Source: Planobispora longispora | Lineage (GTDB): Bacteria; Actinomycetota; Actinomycetes; Streptosporangiales; Streptosporangiaceae | Direction: 5' to 3' | Assembly: GCF_016863135.1 (NCBI RefSeq) | Contig: NZ_BOOH01000047.1 | Span: 1-64,000 of the forward strand | DNA: 64,000 nt | Part shown: in pieces, positions 51,618 through 59,999 of the stretch | Numbering within the stretch: position 1 is the stretch's first letter | Layout: each line of letters opens with the position of its first letter | Made by a program: the position numbers and the translations under genes | Notes under the pieces: model-generated | The model's database searches: none | What the model was told of the DNA's origin: nothing | What the model saw: the letters and a program-made list of their open reading frames with translations, nothing else

Positions 51618-52265
51618 ATGGACACCACGAAGACGACGAACCGGCGGCGGCCGGTCTTCGGCCGGATGTATCCGGCGATGGCCCGCGCCATGGACGAGGG
51701 CGGCATGGCCGAGCGCCGCAGCGCGCTGCTGGCGGGTCTGAGGGGTCAGGTGATCGAGGTCGGCGCCGGGCACGGCGTCAACTTCGCGCATTATCCGGCC
51801 GAGGTGGCCCATCTGCTGGCGATCGAACCGGAACCGCGGCTGCGGGAGCAGGCCCGGATCGCCGCCGCCGATGCCGTGATCACCGTCGAGGTGACCCCCG
51901 GGCTGGCCGACCGGCTTCCAGTGGCCGATCACAGCGTGGACGCCGTGGTGTTCTGCCTGGTGCTGTGCTCGCTGCCCGACGTCGCAGCGGCGCTGGCCGA
52001 GGCGCGGCGGGCGCTCAAGCCGGATGGACGGGTACGCTTCCTGGAGCATGTCCGCGCCGACACGCCGGCCCTGGCCCGGGTGCAGCGGGTGCTGGACGCC
52101 ACGATCTGGCCGCTTCTGGCCGGCGGCTGCCACAGCGGCCGCGATGCCCTGGCCGAGATCGAGCGGGCCGGTTTCATCCTGGGAGAGGTTGAGCGCTTCC
52201 TGTTCCCCCAGGTGCGCACCCCGTTCTCCTTCCATGTCCTGGGCACCGCCACGTTCGGCGGGTGA
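51618..52265 (+). CDS. Class I SAM methyltransferase (UbiE-like)
   Basis: 215 aa from ATG 51618; a GTG at 51609 overlapping the P450 stop is equally possible. Motif I is VIEVGAGHGVNFAHYPAEV, motif II LLAIEPEPRLREQ, and the later motif ALKPDGRVRFLEHVRA. It resembles phospholipid/ubiquinone-type methyltransferases. Co-transcribed with the P450 and probably under the divergent TetR. Confidence 0.9.
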   Translation: MDTTKTTNRRRPVFGRMYPAMARAMDEGGMAERRSALLAGLRGQVIEVGAGHGVNFAHYPAEVAHLLAIEPEPRLREQARIAAADAVITVEVTPGLADRLPVADHSVDAVVFCLVLCSLPDVAAALAEARRALKPDGRVRFLEHVRADTPALARVQRVLDATIWPLLAGGCHSGRDALAEIERAGFILGEVERFLFPQVRTPFSFHVLGTATFGG

Positions 52266-52345
52266 CCTGGTTACCGCGCTCTGACCATCCGGGCCGGGGG
52301 CGTTGTAGTCCAGATAGATCGGCCCGCCGACCAGGCCGGGATCGC

Positions 52346-53680
52346 TCATCGTCTTTTCTCCGGGTGGGTCTCGGCCATGCGTGCCGCCACCACCAGGCCG
52401 GAGGCCGCGGTCAAGGCGGCGACCGTCCAGACGGCCGCCTCCAGGCCCCACAGGTCGGCGATGATCCCGGCCAGCAGCGCGCCCACGGCGAAGCCGCCGT
52501 CGCGCCACAGCCGGTAGACGCCGACCGCACGGGCCCGCCAGGCCGGATGGGCGACATCGCCGATGACGGCCAGCAGCGTGGGATACACCAGTGCGGTCCC
52601 GATCCCCAGAAGCACCTGCGCCAGCGCCCAGACGGCGAAGGTCTCCCCCAGCGCCACGAGCGCGATGGCGGCGGCCTGGGCGAGCATCCCGGCGACGATC
52701 AGGCGCTTGCGGCCCACGTGGTCCGACCACCAGCCGGTGGCCGTCTGCCCCAGCCCCCACACGGCCGGATACAGCGCGCCCAGCATCCCGATCTCCGCCA
52801 CGCTCAAACCGCGGGAAGCGAAGATGAGGGGGAAGATTCCCCAGGCCAGGGCGTCGTTGAGGTTGTTGACCATCCCGGCTTGACTGGCCGCCGACAACGA
52901 GCGATCACTGATGCTGGTGCGCCAGGCGATCTGCCGGGTGGACAGCTCGGCATGGTGGGAGCTGCCGGCCGGGTGGGCGGCGGCCTCGGCCCGGGCGTGC
53001 TCGCGGGTCTCGCGCACGATCAGCGTCGACAGACCGAGACCGAGGGCGGCGTAGGCGGCGCCGAGCAGGAACGGCGCCGGGCGCAGCCCGAACTGCCCGG
53101 CCAGATATCCGGCGGCCAGCGCGGTGGCGGCCACCGCCAGATAGCCGGCGGCCTCGTTGAAGCCCATGGCCAGGCCGCGCCGGGCGGGCCCGGCCAGGTC
53201 GATCTTCATGATGATGGTGGTGGACCAGGTCAGCCCCTGGGAGAGACCCAGCAGCACGTTGGCGGCGATGATCCAGGCCCAGGACGGGCCCCAGGCCAGC
53301 ATCGCCGGAATCGGCAGCGCGATCAGCCACCCGGCCACCAGGACGGGCTTGCGGCCGAAAGCGTCCGACCAGGCTCCGGCGAAGAAGTTCGTGATCGCCT
53401 TGGTGGCGCCGAAGGCCAGGATGTAGGTCAGCGCCGCGGTGTGGGCCGACAGGCCGAAGACGGTCTCGGCCAGCAGCGGCAGCGTGATGCGTTCCTGGCC
53501 GAGCATGCCGCCGACCAGGGCGTTGACCGCCACCAGCAGGATGAACTGGGGAAGGTTGGCGGCCAGGCCCAGCCGGATGCCCGACTCGGTGCCGGCGGTG
53601 CCCCCGGTGGTGTTCCTGCCGTTGCCACCAGTACTGCCGGTGTCGTCGGTGTCTCCGGGAGCGGGGGTGGGAGCGCTCAC
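52346..53680 (-). CDS. MFS transporter of the persulfide module
   Basis: 444 aa from GTG 53680, overlapping the preceding stop (GTGA). Twelve helices. Motif A-type loops are FFAGAWSDAFGRKPVLVAGW and ATGWWSDHVGRKRLIVAGML. The Ser/Thr/Gly N-terminus is disordered. Being coupled to a persulfide dioxygenase-rhodanese gene, it may export an oxidised sulfur product such as sulfite or thiosulfate. Substrate is inferred from context only. Confidence 0.88.
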   Translation of the reverse strand: MSAPTPAPGDTDDTGSTGGNGRNTTGGTAGTESGIRLGLAANLPQFILLVAVNALVGGMLGQERITLPLLAETVFGLSAHTAALTYILAFGATKAITNFFAGAWSDAFGRKPVLVAGWLIALPIPAMLAWGPSWAWIIAANVLLGLSQGLTWSTTIIMKIDLAGPARRGLAMGFNEAAGYLAVAATALAAGYLAGQFGLRPAPFLLGAAYAALGLGLSTLIVRETREHARAEAAAHPAGSSHHAELSTRQIAWRTSISDRSLSAASQAGMVNNLNDALAWGIFPLIFASRGLSVAEIGMLGALYPAVWGLGQTATGWWSDHVGRKRLIVAGMLAQAAAIALVALGETFAVWALAQVLLGIGTALVYPTLLAVIGDVAHPAWRARAVGVYRLWRDGGFAVGALLAGIIADLWGLEAAVWTVAALTAASGLVVAARMAETHPEKRR

Positions 53681-55020
53681 GTCTGGCCCTCGGCCAGCGT
53701 CCGGCCGGTGGCCTTGGCCCAGTCCTCGGGCCCGCCCCTCAGCACCCGCACGCTCCTGTGACCGATGCGCGCCAGCAGGCTGGCGGCGGTCATGGCGCGC
53801 TCGCCGTGCCCGCACATCACCGCCACCGGCCCGTCCGGCGCCGCGTCGGCACGGCCGGGCAGTGCGCCGAGCTCGATGTGCGCGGCACCGGGGAGGTGCC
53901 CGGCGGCGTACTCGGCGTCCTGGCGCACGTCCAGCACCTGCACCCCGTCCAGACGGTCGGCGCCGACCAGATCGATGCGCTGCGTCGGACCGTCCCAGGC
54001 GGCCATGCCGCCGGCCAGCTCGCCCGCGCACGCTTCATAGCCGATCTTCGCGGCCTGCCAGCCGATCTCCGCGACGTCCTGGCCGGGATCGCGGACGATG
54101 ACGTACGGCGCGGCCGGATCGAGCAGCCAGCCCAGCCAGGAGGCGAACTGCCCGCGCAGCGGGATGGACAGCGCCCCGGGGATGTGGGCGGCGGCGAAGG
54201 CGCGCACCGGCCGCACGTCGACGATGACCGCCCCCTCGGCCCGCAGCCGCCGGACCGCCTCAGCCTCCAGCTCCGTGAGCGCGGGGGCACCGGTCATGAC
54301 GGGCGCGCCGCGCCGGTTGGCCTCGGGCAGGGTCAGGAAATACGGCGGGAAGCTGCCCAGGCTGCCCAGCAGCGCGGCGACGAAGGCGTCCCCATCCGGA
54401 ACCTGCAGCAGTGGGTTGGCGGCCTTTTCGGCGCCGATGGTGGAGGTGCGCTGCGCGCCGGGCGGGGCCGAGCAGAACGAGCCCGCCCCGTGGGTGGGCC
54501 ACAACGCGGTCTCCTCCGGCAGCTCCGCCAGGCGTCGCAGCGAGCGGTACTGGGCCCGGGCCAGCGCCTCGGTGTGCTCGGCTCCGGACAGGTCGGTACG
54601 GGCGGCCGAGCCGACGATCAAAGATCCGCCGGAGAAGACCCCCAGCGGACGGGGGCCGTCCAGCAGTACGAAGGCCAGGTGCTCGCCGGTGTGACCCGGG
54701 GTGGCCAGGGCCCGCAGTGTCAGGCCGCCCAGGCCGACCTCGTCGCCGTCGGTCAGACCGGTGTGGTCGAAGGCGCGCATCCCGGCGGCCGAGGCCAGCA
54801 CTCGGGCGCCGTCGTCGGCGGCCAGCTGCCGGGCGCCGGACAGGAAGTCGGCGTGCAGGTGGGTGTCGGCGGCGAAGGCCACCGTCAGACCGTGCGAGGC
54901 GGCGGCGGTGCGCAGGGCGCGCAGGTCCCGGCTCGCGTCCACGGCCAGCGCCCGGCCGTCACCGAGATCGACCAGGTAGGAGCTGTTGCCCAGCCCTTCG
55001 TCCACGATCGGGATGATCAC
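53677..55020 (-). CDS. MBL persulfide dioxygenase-like protein fused to two rhodanese domains
   Basis: 447 aa. MBL domain 1-230: first iron motif THLHADFLSG (His54, His56, Asp58), then ATPGHTGEHLAF. The position of the third iron ligand Asp in ETHE1 (FTGDAL) reads FSGGSL here. The first rhodanese (about 255-345) lacks the active Cys (VIVRDPGQD). The second (about 355-445) has it (MCGHGERAM). It resembles CstB-type sulfide-detoxification fusions. Divergent from an ArsR-rhodanese regulator. Confidence 0.88.
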   Translation of the reverse strand: MIIPIVDEGLGNSSYLVDLGDGRALAVDASRDLRALRTAAASHGLTVAFAADTHLHADFLSGARQLAADDGARVLASAAGMRAFDHTGLTDGDEVGLGGLTLRALATPGHTGEHLAFVLLDGPRPLGVFSGGSLIVGSAARTDLSGAEHTEALARAQYRSLRRLAELPEETALWPTHGAGSFCSAPPGAQRTSTIGAEKAANPLLQVPDGDAFVAALLGSLGSFPPYFLTLPEANRRGAPVMTGAPALTELEAEAVRRLRAEGAVIVDVRPVRAFAAAHIPGALSIPLRGQFASWLGWLLDPAAPYVIVRDPGQDVAEIGWQAAKIGYEACAGELAGGMAAWDGPTQRIDLVGADRLDGVQVLDVRQDAEYAAGHLPGAAHIELGALPGRADAAPDGPVAVMCGHGERAMTAASLLARIGHRSVRVLRGGPEDWAKATGRTLAEGQT

Positions 55021-55050
55021 GTTGTGTCCTCCGCTCTTACCTTCTACACT

Positions 55051-55073
55051 ATTCCATGGACTTATGGAGGAAT
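55051..55073. promoter_or_regulatory. Operator between the persulfide genes
   Basis: TCCAT (55053-55057) and ATGGA (55064-55068) are inverted in the 57-bp divergent gap, extended by ATT/AAT on the outside with a two-base offset. The right arm covers the GGAGG ribosome binding site of the ArsR-rhodanese gene. It is the best candidate site for that regulator. Confidence 0.45.
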
Positions 55074-55077
55074 GTCA

Positions 55078-55734
55078 ATGGGTGACGTGATTGCCAAGAC
55101 AGCACTGTTCGAGGGCTTCGCGCAGGTGGCCAAAGCACTGGCCAACGGCAAGCGACTGGAGCTGGTGGATCTGCTGGCCCAGGGTGAGCGCTCGGTTGAA
55201 GCCCTCGCGACCGCGGGCGGGCTCGGGCTGACCACCGCTTCCAACCATCTGCAGGTGCTGCGCCAGGCCGGCCTGGTGACCACCCGCAAGCAGGGCACCA
55301 AGGTCTTCTACCGGCTGGCCGGCACCGATGTGGCCGCCCTGTGGGCGCACCTGCGAGCCGTCGCCGCCGCGCATCTGGCCGAGGTCGAGCGGGCCCGCGC
55401 CGCCTACCTGGGGCCCGATGACGCCGAACAGGTCACCAGGGAGGAACTACTGGCTCGCATCCGGACCGGAGACGTCACCGTGATCGACGTGCGCCCGGCC
55501 GCCGAGTACGCCGCCGGGCACATCCCCGGCGCCGTCTCGATCCCGCTGGAGCAGCTCGCCGGCCGCCTGGCCGATCTGCCGGCCGATGGGCGGATCGTGG
55601 CCTACTGCCGGGGCGCCTACTGCGTGATGGCCCACGAGGCGGTGCGGGAGCTGACCGCCCGCGGCCGCAACGCGGCGCGCCTGGCCGACGGCATGCTGGA
55701 GTGGCGCCTGGCCGACCTGCCCGTGGCCGTATGA
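55078..55734 (+). CDS. ArsR regulator fused to rhodanese
   Basis: 218 aa from ATG 55078, seven bases after GGAGG; another ATG at 55072 is too close. The N-terminal winged helix is AQVAKALANGKRLELVDLLA through LTTASNHLQVLRQAGLVTTR. The C-terminal rhodanese (about 120-215) has VTVIDVRPAAEYAAGHIPGA and two Cys in VAYCRGAYCVMAHEAV, the first at the active-site position. The fusion suggests direct sensing of persulfide on the rhodanese Cys. It controls the divergent MBL/MFS pair. Confidence 0.92.
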   Translation: MGDVIAKTALFEGFAQVAKALANGKRLELVDLLAQGERSVEALATAGGLGLTTASNHLQVLRQAGLVTTRKQGTKVFYRLAGTDVAALWAHLRAVAAAHLAEVERARAAYLGPDDAEQVTREELLARIRTGDVTVIDVRPAAEYAAGHIPGAVSIPLEQLAGRLADLPADGRIVAYCRGAYCVMAHEAVRELTARGRNAARLADGMLEWRLADLPVAV

Positions 55735-56024
55735 GCGCATCCGCCGCCCGCGAGCCGACGGTCCTGGACGGCGGTGATCGACGCTGCGTGCAACTGCTGA
55801 TCGAGCTGCGCCGCCTGACCGAAGCACTCGCTCCCGGGACCGTGGTGCATCTGATCGCGACCGATCCGGCCGCACCGATCGACCTGCCCGCCTGGTGTCA
55901 CCTGACCCGCCATGCCTATCTCGGCGCACTGCCCGGCACTGCGCGCCCGACCTACGCGTTGCGCGTGCAGGCCGCCGTCCGGGAGACGCGGGCCGATTCG
56001 CCGTGGCGCCTCAGCGACCGGTGA
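55731..56024 (+). CDS. TusA-like sulfur carrier protein
   Basis: 97 aa. ATG 55731 overlaps the regulator stop (ATGA). The TusA/SirA pattern is VLDGGDRRCVQLLIELRRLT, with the single conserved Cys near residue 20, and GTVVHLIATDPAAPIDLPAW followed by CHLTRHAYLG. TusA proteins carry sulfur as a persulfide between rhodaneses and acceptors. It is translationally coupled to the ArsR-rhodanese gene. Confidence 0.82.
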   Translation: MSASAAREPTVLDGGDRRCVQLLIELRRLTEALAPGTVVHLIATDPAAPIDLPAWCHLTRHAYLGALPGTARPTYALRVQAAVRETRADSPWRLSDR

Positions 56025-56055
56025 GAAGCGCGGCCGGGCCCCGGCGATCCGCCGG

Positions 56056-57276
56056 TCAGGTCCAGGTGAGCCGCTCTTCCAGCAGGGCCTGCTGGGCAGG
56101 ATTGGCCGTCAGCTCCAGCGCTCGCGCATCGGCCCGGTGCGCCTCGGCATGGCGGCCCAGATCCCGCAGCAGCTCGGCGCGGGTGGCGTGCAGCAACGGA
56201 TAGCGCTCCAGCCCTCGGTCCAGCTCGGCCAGCTCAGCCAGGGCGGCCTCGGGCCCGTGGGCGTAGCGCAGCGCGATCGCCCGGTGCAGCCGGCCCACCG
56301 GGGACGGCGCCAGCGCCAGCAGCAGGTCATACAGCACCACGATCTGCCGCCAGTCGGTGTCCTCGAAGCGCTCGGCCTCGGCGTGACAGGCCACGATCGC
56401 GGCCTGCAGCTGGTACGGCCCCGGCCGCCGGTGCGTGCGGGCGGTGCGCACCAGCAGCGCGATGGCCTCCTCGATCACCTTGTGGTCCCACTGGGAGCGG
56501 TCTTGGTCGGCCAGCAGCACCAGGCGGCCGGCCGCGTCGAAGCGGGCCGCACCGCGGGCCCGGTGCAGCCGGATCAACGCCAGCAGCCCGGCGGCCTCCG
56601 GCTCCTTGGGCATCAGAGAGGCCAGCAGCGCGGCCAGCCATCCGGCATCGTCGACCAGGTCGCGGGCTTGGGCGCGCTCGGCGGTGCTGGACAGATACCC
56701 CTCGTTGAACAGCAGGTAGATGACCGCCAGCACCTGCTCCAGCCGCGACGGCAGTTCCTCGCCCGCCGGCATCCGGTACGGGATCCCGGCCTCGGCGATC
56801 TTCTTCTTGGCGCGGGTGATGCGCTGGGCCACGGTGGTCTCGGGCACCAGGAACGCCGCGGCGATCTGCGCGGCGCTCAGCCCGCACACCACCCGCAGGG
56901 TCAGTGCGATCTGCGCGGGCCGCGACAGTGCCGGGTGACAGCAGGTGAAGATCAGCCGCAGCCGGTCGTCCGGCTCGGCGGGCACCGGCCAGGCCAGCTG
57001 GGCCAGCTTGGCCCGGTAGGTCGATTCGCGGCGCAGCACGTCCAGACCGCGCCGCCGGGCCACGGTGAACAACCAGGCGTCCGGCCGCTCCGGCACCCCC
57101 TCGACCGGCCAGCGCTTGAGCGCGATCTCGACGGCGTCCTGCACCAGGTCCTCGGCCGCCGCGAAGTCCCCCAGCAGCGACACCAGGGATGCGGCCAACC
57201 GGCCCGCGTGCTCGCGCACCACGCGGGCCAGCGCCTCATGCGTCGCCGACTCGTCCACGCCTCTGCTCTCGTTCAC
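56056..57276 (-). CDS. ECF42-group RNA polymerase sigma factor
   Basis: 406 aa from GTG 57276, seven bases after the YCII stop. Sigma regions: FAAAEDLVQDAVEIALKRWP (sigma-2) and QIALTLRVVCGLSAAQIAAA (sigma-4). A long helical C-terminal extension with TPR-like repeats (RAIALRYAHGPEAALAELAE) is the hallmark of ECF42. This group is encoded with DGPF/YCII proteins, as here, instead of a classical anti-sigma factor. Confidence 0.92.
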   Translation of the reverse strand: MNESRGVDESATHEALARVVREHAGRLAASLVSLLGDFAAAEDLVQDAVEIALKRWPVEGVPERPDAWLFTVARRRGLDVLRRESTYRAKLAQLAWPVPAEPDDRLRLIFTCCHPALSRPAQIALTLRVVCGLSAAQIAAAFLVPETTVAQRITRAKKKIAEAGIPYRMPAGEELPSRLEQVLAVIYLLFNEGYLSSTAERAQARDLVDDAGWLAALLASLMPKEPEAAGLLALIRLHRARGAARFDAAGRLVLLADQDRSQWDHKVIEEAIALLVRTARTHRRPGPYQLQAAIVACHAEAERFEDTDWRQIVVLYDLLLALAPSPVGRLHRAIALRYAHGPEAALAELAELDRGLERYPLLHATRAELLRDLGRHAEAHRADARALELTANPAQQALLEERLTWT

Positions 57277-57283
57277 CCGCCGA

Positions 57284-57622
57284 TCACGAAGCGGGACGGA
57301 TCTCCACGATCGGGCACGCCGGCCAGGATCGCGCCAGCGCCAGCGCCTCGTCCAGATCGGCCACCTCGACCTCGGCGAACCCGCTGACCACCTCTTTGCC
57401 CTCGACGAACGGCCCGTCGGTGACGAGCGGCTCACCGCCGTCCAGCCGGACCGTGGTGGCGGTGTGCACCGGGTGCAGGTGCGTGTGGTGGGTGATCTTG
57501 TCGGCGTGCTCGGCGAACCAGCGGCCCACCGCGGCATAGGCCGCCTCCCGTTCGACCTCGCCCATCGCCGCCAGCTCCCGGGCGAACTGCTCGGTCTCGA
57601 CGAACATCAGCACGTACTTCAT
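57284..57622 (-). CDS. YCII-family DGPF protein
   Basis: 112 aa from ATG 57622. It has MKYVLMFVETEQFARELAAM and the family motif TDGPFVEGKEVVSGFAEVEV. DGPF proteins are the constant partners of ECF42 sigma factors and may take part in signalling or be the main target genes. Middle gene of a VOC-YCII-sigma operon. Confidence 0.92.
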   Translation of the reverse strand: MKYVLMFVETEQFARELAAMGEVEREAAYAAVGRWFAEHADKITHHTHLHPVHTATTVRLDGGEPLVTDGPFVEGKEVVSGFAEVEVADLDEALALARSWPACPIVEIRPAS

Positions 57623-57654
57623 GTGCGTTCTCCTCGCGGGTCGGAGGGCCGGCG

Positions 57655-58053
57655 TCAGGTGGCGGGCAGGGCGGCGTACAGGTCGATGCCGGTGCCGTCG
57701 GGGTCGGTCACGGTGGCATAGCGCATGCCCCAGAAGGCGTCGAACGGCTCGGCGATGCCGCGGTGGCCGGCCCCGGTCAGCTCGGCGTATTTGGCGTCGA
57801 CGGCGGCGGGGGTGTCGAACTCGAAGCACAGCAGGGCGCGCGGGCCGCCAGTCGGGGCGCTCCAGCCGGGCAGGAACGGAGTGCGGAAGGCCTCGGTGTC
57901 CAGCATCAGGTGCAGCCCGCCGGGCAGGTCGCACGAGGCGTGCTCGGCAGTGTGGGGATCGAGCTTGAACTCCAGCCCGAGCCGGGCGTAGAAGGCGATG
58001 GCGGCCTGCATGTCGGAGACCACGATGTCGATGGTGTTCATCGTCGGATTCAT
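57655..58053 (-). CDS. VOC-family protein of the ECF42 operon
   Basis: 132 aa. N-terminal NTIDIVVSDMQAAIAFYARL, middle GLHLMLDTEAF, and C-terminal WGMRYATVTDPDGTGIDLYA give a complete VOC fold. It is first in the operon, 32 bp before the YCII gene. Possible metal-binding Glu/His are few, so the activity is unknown. An ECF-type promoter lies about 130 bp upstream. Confidence 0.88.
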   Translation of the reverse strand: MNPTMNTIDIVVSDMQAAIAFYARLGLEFKLDPHTAEHASCDLPGGLHLMLDTEAFRTPFLPGWSAPTGGPRALLCFEFDTPAAVDAKYAELTGAGHRGIAEPFDAFWGMRYATVTDPDGTGIDLYAALPAT

Positions 58054-58183
58054 GACCTGCTCCGTTCGGGGATCGTTGGGCTGTCCCGGCTCGGTGAGGG
58101 CCGCCGCTCCAGCGCGGTGATCGAATGGAGACCTCCTCCTCCGTCATCCTGCCGGGCGGCCCGCTCACCGGCCTTACCTGCAA

Positions 58184-58211
58184 GACGATTCGCGGCCAGG
58201 CCGATACGACA
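58184..58211 (-). promoter_or_regulatory. Candidate ECF42 promoter
   Basis: On the minus strand TGTCGT (58206-58211) is followed after 18 bases by CGTC (58184-58187). ECF42 factors recognise a TGTCGA-like -35 and a CGTC-like -10 ahead of their own operon. The leader to the VOC start would be about 125 bases. The rest of the 58054-58450 gap shows no gene. Confidence 0.5.
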
Positions 58212-58452
58212 CTCCGGTGAAGATTGTTGCGCTTGGATCGCGCCGGGGGCACTCTCCTGCGGAAAGGCACCCGCCTGATGATGGAGGCGGCAGGTGACAG
58301 CAGTCGCCGGTCGGTTCGGGACAGCGCTCAGGTGCAGCCGCTGGGGTGCTCACACTCGACCAGCTCGTCCCAAGCTCCGGCGAGCCGCAAGGCAACCGCC
58401 TGTTCTGGTCGTCGATGCTCCTCGCACCGGTGTGCCGACCCGACCTCTCAGT

Positions 58453-58503
58453 GGAGTGAGTGCTCACTCGTTATTGACGGAGTGAGCACTCACTCCATAC
58501 AGT
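58453..58503 (+). promoter_or_regulatory. Promoter with two copies of a TetR palindrome
   Basis: GAGTGAGTGCTCACTC (58454-58469) and GAGTGAGCACTCACTC (58480-58495) are each perfect 7-2-7 palindromes; extended by one base they are also exact inverted copies of each other (58453-58469 and 58480-58496). They flank TTGACG (58474-58479). TACAGT (58498-58503) follows at 18-bp spacing. Transcription would begin at about the ATG at 58510, so the mRNA is probably leaderless. Confidence 0.8.
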
Positions 58504-58509
58504 GGAGAC

Positions 58510-59130
58510 ATGACATCACCCCCCTCTCGCCGGCGCGCGCCGGCCATGAGCACCGAGCAGCGCCGGGCGATGATCGTGGCCGCGGCGCTGCCGCTGGTCG
58601 CCGAACACGGCGCCGCCGTCACCACCGGCCAGATCGCCCGAGCCGCCGGCATCGGCGAAGGCACCATCTTCCGCGTCTTCACCGACAAGGACGAACTCCT
58701 GGACGCCTGCACCGCCGAGGCGATGAACCCCGACCATGTCCTGCGCGAGCTGGCCTCGATCCCTCTGGACGATCCGCTGGCCGCCCGGCTGATCCAGGCG
58801 GCCGAAGCCCTGCACGCCCACCTGGAGCGCATGGGCACCGTCATCGGCGCCCTGCACGCCTCCGGCCACCGCCGCGAGCGCACCTCCGCCGACCGGCCGG
58901 CTCCGGGCAGCCGCCAGGCCTCGATGAAGGCGACCCGCGACGCCGTCACCGAACTGATCGAACCCGACCGGGCGGTGCTGCGCCTGGAACCGGAGAAGAT
59001 CGCCGCGGTCTTCCTGGGAATGCTCTCCATCCGCTCCGGCCTGGCCTCCCACGAGGCGGAGGCGTCCCCCGACGAACTCGTCGACATCCTCCTGCACGGC
59101 ACCCTGGCCGCCTCCGGGAGCCCGGCATGA
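58510..59130 (+). CDS. TetR-family autorepressor
   Basis: 206 aa. HTH: RRAMIVAAALPLVAEHGAAV followed by TTGQIARAAGIGEGTIFRVF. The ATG is seven bases after the -10, with no ribosome binding site, so it is read from a leaderless transcript. Twin palindromes in the promoter make autorepression very likely. It overlaps the VOC gene by ATGA, so both are controlled together. Confidence 0.92.
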   Translation: MTSPPSRRRAPAMSTEQRRAMIVAAALPLVAEHGAAVTTGQIARAAGIGEGTIFRVFTDKDELLDACTAEAMNPDHVLRELASIPLDDPLAARLIQAAEALHAHLERMGTVIGALHASGHRRERTSADRPAPGSRQASMKATRDAVTELIEPDRAVLRLEPEKIAAVFLGMLSIRSGLASHEAEASPDELVDILLHGTLAASGSPA

Positions 59131-59501
59131 CCATCACGCTGAACCACACCATCGTCCCCGCGCTGGACAACCGCCAGGCGGCCCGTTTCTTCGCCTCCCT
59201 CATGGGCCTGGAAGAACTGCCGCCCGCCGGCCGGAGTGGCCACTTCGCCCCGGTGCGGGTCAACGAGCAGCTGACCCTGGACTTCATGACCACGGACGAT
59301 CCCGTCGGTGTGCACCTGGCCTTCGATGTGGACCCGGCCGCCTTCGATCAGATCCTGGCCCGGCTGCAGCAGGCCGGCGTGCCGTACGGCAGCCGCCCCA
59401 CCGAGCCCGGAAACGGCCGCATCGACCACCCGCTGTGCCCGCGCGGGCTGTTCTTCCTCGACGCCGCCGGCAACCTGTATGAGCTGATGTCCCCGGCCTG
59501 A
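59127..59501 (+). CDS. VOC-family protein
   Basis: 124 aa. TLNHTIVPALDNRQAARFFA, then VNEQLTLDFMTTDDPVGVHL and FLDAAGNLYELMSP give the VOC fold, with His in NHT and Glu in YELM as candidate metal ligands. It resembles glyoxalase/dioxygenase-like detoxification proteins and is coupled to the TetR repressor, whose ligand may be its substrate. Confidence 0.88.
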   Translation: MTITLNHTIVPALDNRQAARFFASLMGLEELPPAGRSGHFAPVRVNEQLTLDFMTTDDPVGVHLAFDVDPAAFDQILARLQQAGVPYGSRPTEPGNGRIDHPLCPRGLFFLDAAGNLYELMSPA

Positions 59502-59559
59502 CCGGCCGCCGCGAATCTGGCCGGTCGTCCTGCCAGCGGTACCGGCCCGTGATCACGAC

Positions 59560-59970
59560 CTCGCCGCGGTCAAGCCCGCCCGCGACACGTCCTCGACCGA
59601 TGCCCAGTGGATGGTGATCGCGCCATTGCCGCCCACGCGAGACCCGCGCCGGGGTGGCCGGCCGTTGAAGTTCCCGCGCCGGTTGATCATCGATACGGTG
59701 CCGTACGTGCCGTACGTGTTGGGTAGCGGCTGGTCCCGCACGATCTGGCTCCGTGGGATGCGGCCTACCGGTGGTTTCGCGCCCGGACGGCCGATGGCAC
59801 CGGGGAGTGCGTCCATGACGCGCTGCGCAAGAAGGTCCGTGCTGCCGAGGGCCGTTACCCGCAGCCGTCGGCGGCGGTGCTGGATTCCCAGTCCGTGCGG
59901 ACCCGCCAGGGCGGTGAGGCGATCGGGTACGACGCGGGCAAGCGGGTGCGGGGCCGTCACGGCCCGCAGG
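59560..59970 (+). pseudogene. IS5-type transposase remnant
   Basis: The plus strand encodes SSTDAQWMVIAPLPPTRDPR and RGGRPLKFPRRLIIDTV, then shifts frame to give HDLAPWDAAYRWFRARTADG and YPQPSAAVLDSQSVRTRQGG. These are consecutive parts of IS5-group DDE transposases (the DSQSV carries the first catalytic Asp). The reading frame is broken near 59700 and the C-terminal two thirds are missing. No terminal inverted repeats were found. Confidence 0.8.
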
Positions 59971-59999
59971 AAGAATCTGAAATCCCGACCTTCTACGGG

